DNA from: a virus
DNA length: 35,810 bases
Direction: 5' to 3' (one strand)
IMG/VR virus record: IMGVR_UViG_3300042451_000897
Location: 1 to 35,810 of that record
Part shown: in pieces, positions 32,232-35,810 of the stretch
Layout: each line of letters opens with the position of its first letter
Numbering within the stretch: the first letter of the stretch is position 1
Made by a program: the position numbers and the translations under genes
The notes under the pieces: generated by a model
What the model was told of the DNA's origin: nothing
Database searches by the model: none
What the model saw: the letters and a program-made list of their open reading frames with translations, nothing else

Positions 32232-32531
32232 ATGCACTTTGAAAATGACAGCCATAATTTTACTTTGAAGTATGATTCGAGTGATGGTAAAACAAGTCTT
32301 GAAATGAACTTCAGTGAACTCTACGTTGATGATATTTTTAATCAATTCAAGAATTTTTTACAAGGATGTGGATATGAAATTGATGGCTACATTGGTGTGA
32401 TTCCTTGGAGTGTTAATTCATCTCAACACGAACAGCCACAATTTGATTTTTCTAACATACCAGATAATAATTGGCTGTTTGATAAAAAAGAATCAGTGCC
32501 ACAAAATCTATCACAGGCGTCTGAGAAATAA
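32232..32531 (+). CDS. Hypothetical acidic phage protein (99 aa)
   Basis: Unrecognised. Beta-rich first (NFTLKYDSSDGKTSLEMNFS), then a helix (YVDDIFNQFKNFLQGCGYEI), then a low-complexity Gln/Ser tail. It resembles a two-domain small protein found near gp33 in T4-like phages, from position only. It overlaps gp33 by one base. Confidence 0.6.
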   Translation: MHFENDSHNFTLKYDSSDGKTSLEMNFSELYVDDIFNQFKNFLQGCGYEIDGYIGVIPWSVNSSQHEQPQFDFSNIPDNNWLFDKKESVPQNLSQASEK

Positions 32532-32755
32532 TGCCGACTAAAGATGAAATGCTGAAGTTTTCTATGCGAATAGAAGACCTTGTTGCGGTTACAGACTATA
32601 CTTACATTGAAGCTATTACAGAGCATTGTAAGAAAACTGGTTTAGAAATAGAAGTCGCAGCCACTCTTATTACACCGAATTTGAAATCGAAAATTCAAGA
32701 ACAAGCAGAGCGAACTAATTTGTTGAAAACAAAAAACAGTCGTTTACCTATATGA
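32531..32755 (+). CDS. 33: gp33-like late transcription coactivator (74 aa)
   Basis: PTKDEMLKFSMRIEDLVAVT, DYTYIEAITEHCKKTGLEIE and a closing LLKTKNSRLPI match the short gp33 of marine T4-like phages as I remember it. gp33 bridges RNA polymerase (beta flap) and the gp45 clamp to activate late promoters (TATAAATA). It is shorter than T4 gp33 (112 aa). It lies beside gp59, as in T4. The motif at 12726 fits the system. Confidence 0.78.
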   Translation: MPTKDEMLKFSMRIEDLVAVTDYTYIEAITEHCKKTGLEIEVAATLITPNLKSKIQEQAERTNLLKTKNSRLPI

Positions 32756-33366
32756 TTAATGGTTATGAAGCCTTTTGTTTATACACTTCTCTTAAACTCC
32801 ACTTCAATTCAGATTCTTACGATTACCTTAAGTATAATGGGAAAGTAAATACGAGTATTGATGCGTTTGAGAATCGAAAAGATAAATGGCATTTCTACAA
32901 ACTGAGCAGAAGATTCACTAATGTTGAACAGGGTCGTGACTTTATTGTTGCTAATCTTGTCTATGACCCTAATGTTTGGATTGGACATTTATTGACAGAT
33001 GAGTCTGATATTCAGTATCGCAAGCGCCAAAAGGTGATTCAGTCTTTGACGTACACGTTCACAAACGAGATTGCATCATTAATGAGACATAAAGACCCTA
33101 ATGCATCATTAATGATACATGACGGTCAATATCCAGAACTGCTTACACAGTATCTCCAGAATGAAATTTCAATTGAAACGATTTGTATACTGAACAAAAT
33201 CATGGGTTTCTTGCGAATGTGGGACAAAAAAATTGTTGATACAATTCGTTATCCAGCAGTAAGTCGAACGATAAAGAAATATACACCTTTCATATCTTTT
33301 GATGCAATAAAATATAAACTTATACTCAAAAAGGAATACGATGCAAATACGCAAAATATATCTTGA
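32752..33366 (+). CDS. 59: gp59-like helicase loader (204 aa)
   Basis: Length (T4: 217) and order fit T4 gp59: YEAFCLYTSLKLHFNSDSYD, YLKYNGKVNTSIDAFENRKD, KWHFYKLSRRFTNVEQGRDF and IVANLVYDPNVWIGHLL. gp59 loads the gp41 helicase on gp32-coated DNA. The position between gp33 and gp32 supports it. A repeat of about 19 bp (33072-33120) produces an in-frame ASLMRHKDPN/ASLMIHD duplication inside it. Confidence 0.78.
   Translation: MINGYEAFCLYTSLKLHFNSDSYDYLKYNGKVNTSIDAFENRKDKWHFYKLSRRFTNVEQGRDFIVANLVYDPNVWIGHLLTDESDIQYRKRQKVIQSLTYTFTNEIASLMRHKDPNASLMIHDGQYPELLTQYLQNEISIETICILNKIMGFLRMWDKKIVDTIRYPAVSRTIKKYTPFISFDAIKYKLILKKEYDANTQNIS
33072..33120 (+). repeat. In-frame 30-bp spaced direct repeat within gp59
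   Basis: TGCATCATTAATGAGACAT (33072-33090) and TGCATCATTAATGATACAT (33102-33120) differ at one base. The 30-bp spacing equals 10 codons, so the protein carries a near duplicate. It looks like a recent replication slippage. Confidence 0.75.
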
Positions 33367-33883
33367 TATGGATGGAGTTCTATGTGACTTTCATAAACGT
33401 TACAAAGAACTGTTTAGTAAAGAACCAACATATCAAAGACCTAAAGGTGAAACAAGGACACGAGAGTTTGATGAATTTATAGAAGATAGCCACTTCGAAA
33501 GTCTTGATTGGCAGCCAGGTGGTAAAGAATTGTATGAATTCGTTACTTCATTAGAAGTTCCAGTAGAGATTCTTTCATCGTCAGGCGGTAAAACACGACA
33601 CGACGAAGTAAAGAAACAGAAGAAAGTTTGGCTAAAACGCAACAGTGTTAATATACCAGCCAATATAGTTCCTGGTCGTGCATTTAAAGCCGACTATGCA
33701 AAACCCAATTTTATCTTAATTGACGATACACAAGATGTTATTGATGATTTCAATATGGCAGGTGGTATTGGAATTCATCACACAGATGCGGCAAAAACGA
33801 TAGCAATCATTAAATCGCTACTTGACGATAGCTATATAGATGTATATAATGAATCATGTGAACAAGATGCACATACAAACTAA
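33341..33883 (+). CDS. HAD-family 5'(3')-nucleotidase-like phosphatase (180 aa)
   Basis: Motif I is IYLDMDGVLCDFHKRY (DxDGV, nucleophile Asp). Motif II is VEILSSSGG (Ser), motif III around GRAFKADYAKPN (Lys) and motif IV LIDDTQDVIDDF (DD). This fits NT5C-type deoxyribonucleotidases, which would recycle deoxynucleotides from degraded host DNA. It overlaps the gp59 gene by 26 nt and precedes gp32. Confidence 0.78.
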   Translation: MQIRKIYLDMDGVLCDFHKRYKELFSKEPTYQRPKGETRTREFDEFIEDSHFESLDWQPGGKELYEFVTSLEVPVEILSSSGGKTRHDEVKKQKKVWLKRNSVNIPANIVPGRAFKADYAKPNFILIDDTQDVIDDFNMAGGIGIHHTDAAKTIAIIKSLLDDSYIDVYNESCEQDAHTN

Positions 33884-33906
33884 TACAATTTTATACGGAG
33901 TAAAAC

Positions 33907-34779
33907 ATGTCTGATTTTTCCAGTCTTAAACGCAATCGCAATTCGTTTGACAAACTTACCAAAGCGATTGAATCAATCAACACAGTAACAACAGAAAATT
34001 CCAAGGAAGACAACAGATTCTGGCAACCAGAGGTAGACAAAGCTGGTAATGGAATGGCAGTCATTCGATTCCTTCCGGGTCCTGCTGCTGATGGTGATGA
34101 AGCACTTCCTTGGGTACGTGTATTCAATCACGGTTTTCAAGGACCAGGTGGTTGGTATATCGAAAACTCTTTGACTACACTCAATCAAAAAGACCCAGTT
34201 TCAGAATATAATTCTGTTCTTTGGAATTCTGGTATTGAAGCAAACAAAGAAATTGCACGTAAGCAAAAACGCCGTTTGACTTATATTTCAAACGTTCTGA
34301 TTGTTTCTGACCCAAAGAATCCAGAAAACGAAGGTCAAATCAAACTGTACAAGTTTGGTAAAAAAATCTTTGACAAGATTAGTGAAGCAATGAATCCTGA
34401 GTTTGAAGATGAAACGCCATTGAATCCATTTGACTTGTGGGAAGGTGCTAACTTCAAAATCAAGATTCGTCAAGTTGAAGGCTATCGTAATTATGATAAA
34501 TCTGAGTTTGACAAGCCTTCTGCTTTGTTTGATGGTGATGATGCAAAACTTGAAGAGTTGTGGAAGAAAGAATACTCACTCAAAGAGTTTCTTGATCCTA
34601 AGAACTTCAAGCCTTATGATGTGTTGAAAGCAAAACTTGATAAAGTGTTGGGTCTTGATGGCGCTGCACCAGTGTCTAAAGCTAAAGCTGTTGATGAGAA
34701 CTTTACACCAAAGACATCACCAGATTTGGATGAAGATGAAGAACTTGATTATTTCAAGTCACTAGCTTCAGAAGAATAA
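33907..34779 (+). CDS. 32: gp32-like single-stranded DNA-binding protein (290 aa)
   Basis: T4 gp32 hallmarks are visible: a basic N-terminal cooperativity arm (SSLKRNRNSFDKLTKAIES, with the LAST-like motif), then NRFWQPEVDKAGNGMAVIRF, LPWVRVFNHGFQGPGGWYIE and an acidic tail (SPDLDEDEELDYFKSLASEE) that contacts other replication proteins. T4 coordinates zinc with His and three Cys; here the His remains but no cysteine is present in the protein, so zinc is lost. AACGGAG precedes the start, and a terminator follows. Confidence 0.88.
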   Translation: MSDFSSLKRNRNSFDKLTKAIESINTVTTENSKEDNRFWQPEVDKAGNGMAVIRFLPGPAADGDEALPWVRVFNHGFQGPGGWYIENSLTTLNQKDPVSEYNSVLWNSGIEANKEIARKQKRRLTYISNVLIVSDPKNPENEGQIKLYKFGKKIFDKISEAMNPEFEDETPLNPFDLWEGANFKIKIRQVEGYRNYDKSEFDKPSALFDGDDAKLEELWKKEYSLKEFLDPKNFKPYDVLKAKLDKVLGLDGAAPVSKAKAVDENFTPKTSPDLDEDEELDYFKSLASEE

Positions 34780-34804
34780 TCTCCTTTATCTTTTATTCTT
34801 CTGG

Positions 34805-34831
34805 AATCCCCGCTTCGGCGGGGATTTTTTT
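34805..34831 (+). terminator. Terminator after gp32
   Basis: AATCCCCGC (34805-34813) pairs with GCGGGGATT (34818-34826) around TTCG, then T residues to 34831. The last bases overlap the stop of the convergent gene on the minus strand. Confidence 0.92.
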
Positions 34832-35810
34832 ATATAGTTTGTCTTTCAATTAAAAACTTAATAGCCTTTGCTTCTCTTTCACGAAGGTCACCACCTGGTC
34901 TACTGAATGTATTGTTTTGATTTATCACTGTAGATAAATCTGTAAATGATGGGCGACCCTTTATAAACAAATCTTCAAGAACTCTTAATCCTGATGCTAA
35001 TTGATTTGATGCCGCATCTAAAATTTGACCACCAGTTTGTGAAGCTTGATTCATTGCGGGTCCTACTGTGCCAGCTGCACCCTTAACATCTTCAACTGCA
35101 TTTGATGCCATATTTTTAATAACACTAGCTTCTCTTCCACCACGAATTGCTGTAGCAATTGTAAATCCTTCTTTAGGATGTTTTTGTGAAGATACTTCAC
35201 CATGTCCATAACTTTCTGATTTTGGAAAACCATATTTTTTAGCAAGTTGTTCTTCTAGTGCTGATGCAGCGGCTAATTGTTCGGGTGTAACGTCGGTATC
35301 ATCTTTAGCAACCATTGAAATACTAACAGTGTTAGAATTATTCAACTCTGGTTTTTTATTTGTGTGTCCGGCATGCCAACCAACTAAATTGTCTGGTAAA
35401 ACATTTACGATTCTACCATCACGGTCAACCAAATAATGATATGATAGTTTTCTGCTCTGTAAAGTTTTTATTGCGACATCTAATCCTCTTCCGCCCGTAT
35501 GATGTATGATTACACCTTTCGTTGACGTTCTAGGTCCACCAAAACCTAGACCATCAACTTTGCGACTCTCTACGTTAGTAGAAACGTTGGGCGCAGAAAC
35601 AGCAGTAGGCGTTGTCATCGATGCTGCTGGCGCTGTTGGCGATGAAGATGCTGCAGGTGCGGATGCGGGTGCAGGCGATGGTGAAGACGACGGTGCAGAA
35701 GTTGATGTAGAAGATGCTTTTGGTCCGGAAGATGGTGTGGAAGATGCTGTAGAAGATGTTGTAGAAGATGCTGTTGTGGCCGCAGGTGTAGGTGCAGGTC
35801 CTGTTGTTGG
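34830..35810 (-). CDS. Amidase_2-domain protein, 5' part beyond window
   Basis: The frame is open from the window edge to the stop at 34830, so this is the C-terminal part of a longer protein. A low-complexity Pro/Ala/Ser/Thr linker (35619-35810) leads into an N-acetylmuramoyl-L-alanine amidase type 2 domain: TKGVIIHHTGGRG, LSYHYLVDRDGRIVNVLPDN, LVGWHAGHTN and SYGHGEVSSQKHPKEG (zinc-ligand histidines). It cuts the bond between muramic acid and the stem peptide. A long tail of helices (IKNMASNAVEDVKGAAGTVG) follows. An internal ATG at 35618 could mimic a start but the linker argues for a larger virion-type protein. Opposite strand to gp32. Confidence 0.75.
   Translation of the reverse strand, partial: PTTGPAPTPAATTASSTTSSTASSTPSSGPKASSTSTSAPSSSPSPAPASAPAASSSPTAPAASMTTPTAVSAPNVSTNVESRKVDGLGFGGPRTSTKGVIIHHTGGRGLDVAIKTLQSRKLSYHYLVDRDGRIVNVLPDNLVGWHAGHTNKKPELNNSNTVSISMVAKDDTDVTPEQLAAASALEEQLAKKYGFPKSESYGHGEVSSQKHPKEGFTIATAIRGGREASVIKNMASNAVEDVKGAAGTVGPAMNQASQTGGQILDAASNQLASGLRVLEDLFIKGRPSFTDLSTVINQNNTFSRPGGDLREREAKAIKFLIERQTI
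35619..35810 (-). repeat. Low-complexity Pro/Ala/Ser/Thr coding repeat
   Basis: On the minus strand this reads PTTGPAPTPAATTASS, then STTSSTASSTPSSG and more of the same, a flexible linker. The DNA repeats GTAGAAGATG-type units. It connects the amidase domain to whatever lies upstream. Confidence 0.7.

Noticed and set aside
1-35810. CRISPR array, insertion sequence or integrase
   Set aside because: No regular repeat-spacer pattern, transposase motifs or terminal inverted repeats were seen. Only local direct and inverted repeats occur.

Overview
The window is a stretch of a lytic, T4-like (myovirus) phage genome. The diagnosis rests on a set of T4-type replication and late-transcription genes: gp32 single-strand DNA-binding protein, gp59 helicase loader, gp33 late-transcription coactivator, RNase H/5' nuclease and a DexA-like exonuclease. 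Dense packing with ATGA stop/start overlaps, many small orphan genes and a large tRNA array fit the same picture. The host is not named by the sequence. Three features point together to a proteobacterium, possibly a betaproteobacterium that uses PQQ: a circularly permuted tmRNA gene whose tag (ANDELYALAA) is of the beta/gamma type, a boxA-like rRNA-style leader, and a pqqA gene. That is inference.

Layout. (1) 1-12730: about 50 small plus-strand genes in short operons, several led by near-consensus sigma70 promoters with 17-bp spacers (early, host-polymerase type). Recognisable products are a DexA-like exonuclease, an SGNH hydrolase-like protein, a low-molecular-weight phosphatase-like protein and a YubB/Api92-like protein; four small genes are paralogues. 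(2) 12726-17713: a T4-type late promoter motif, an attenuator-like element, then 22 tRNA genes covering all 20 amino acids and including an initiator-like tRNA. A consensus sigma70 promoter plus boxA-like site opens most of the array. About 327 nt of highly structured non-coding sequence sits inside it, and a 2OG-Fe(II) oxygenase, a DUF458-type protein and small genes are interspersed. (3) 17724-18524: an AbrB-like protein, rubrerythrin and the PQQ precursor peptide PqqA, closed by a strong terminator. (4) 18509-19690: three minus-strand genes. (5) 19871-25872: a conserved unknown, RNase H, a protein resembling a ligase N-terminal domain, a nucleotide-sugar/glycosyltransferase cluster (nucleotidyltransferase, GT2, RfbC-like, GalE-like) and ClpP. 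(6) 25901-29785: SWIM-finger protein, MGME1-like exonuclease and conserved phage unknowns. (7) About 29765-30110: permuted tmRNA. (8) 30123-34779: SleB-like cell-wall hydrolase, gp33, gp59, a HAD phosphatase and gp32, closed by a terminator. (9) 34830 to the window edge, minus strand: the C-terminal part of a larger protein with an amidase_2 domain behind a Pro/Ala/Ser/Thr linker.

Together the tRNA set, initiator-like tRNA, tmRNA and rRNA-like leader look like a phage-owned decoding and ribosome-rescue kit. The rubrerythrin-pqqA pair looks like an auxiliary metabolic module that would protect against peroxide and feed host PQQ synthesis. The most unusual items are the permuted tmRNA, phage pqqA, the complete tRNA set and the structured RNA in the tRNA array.
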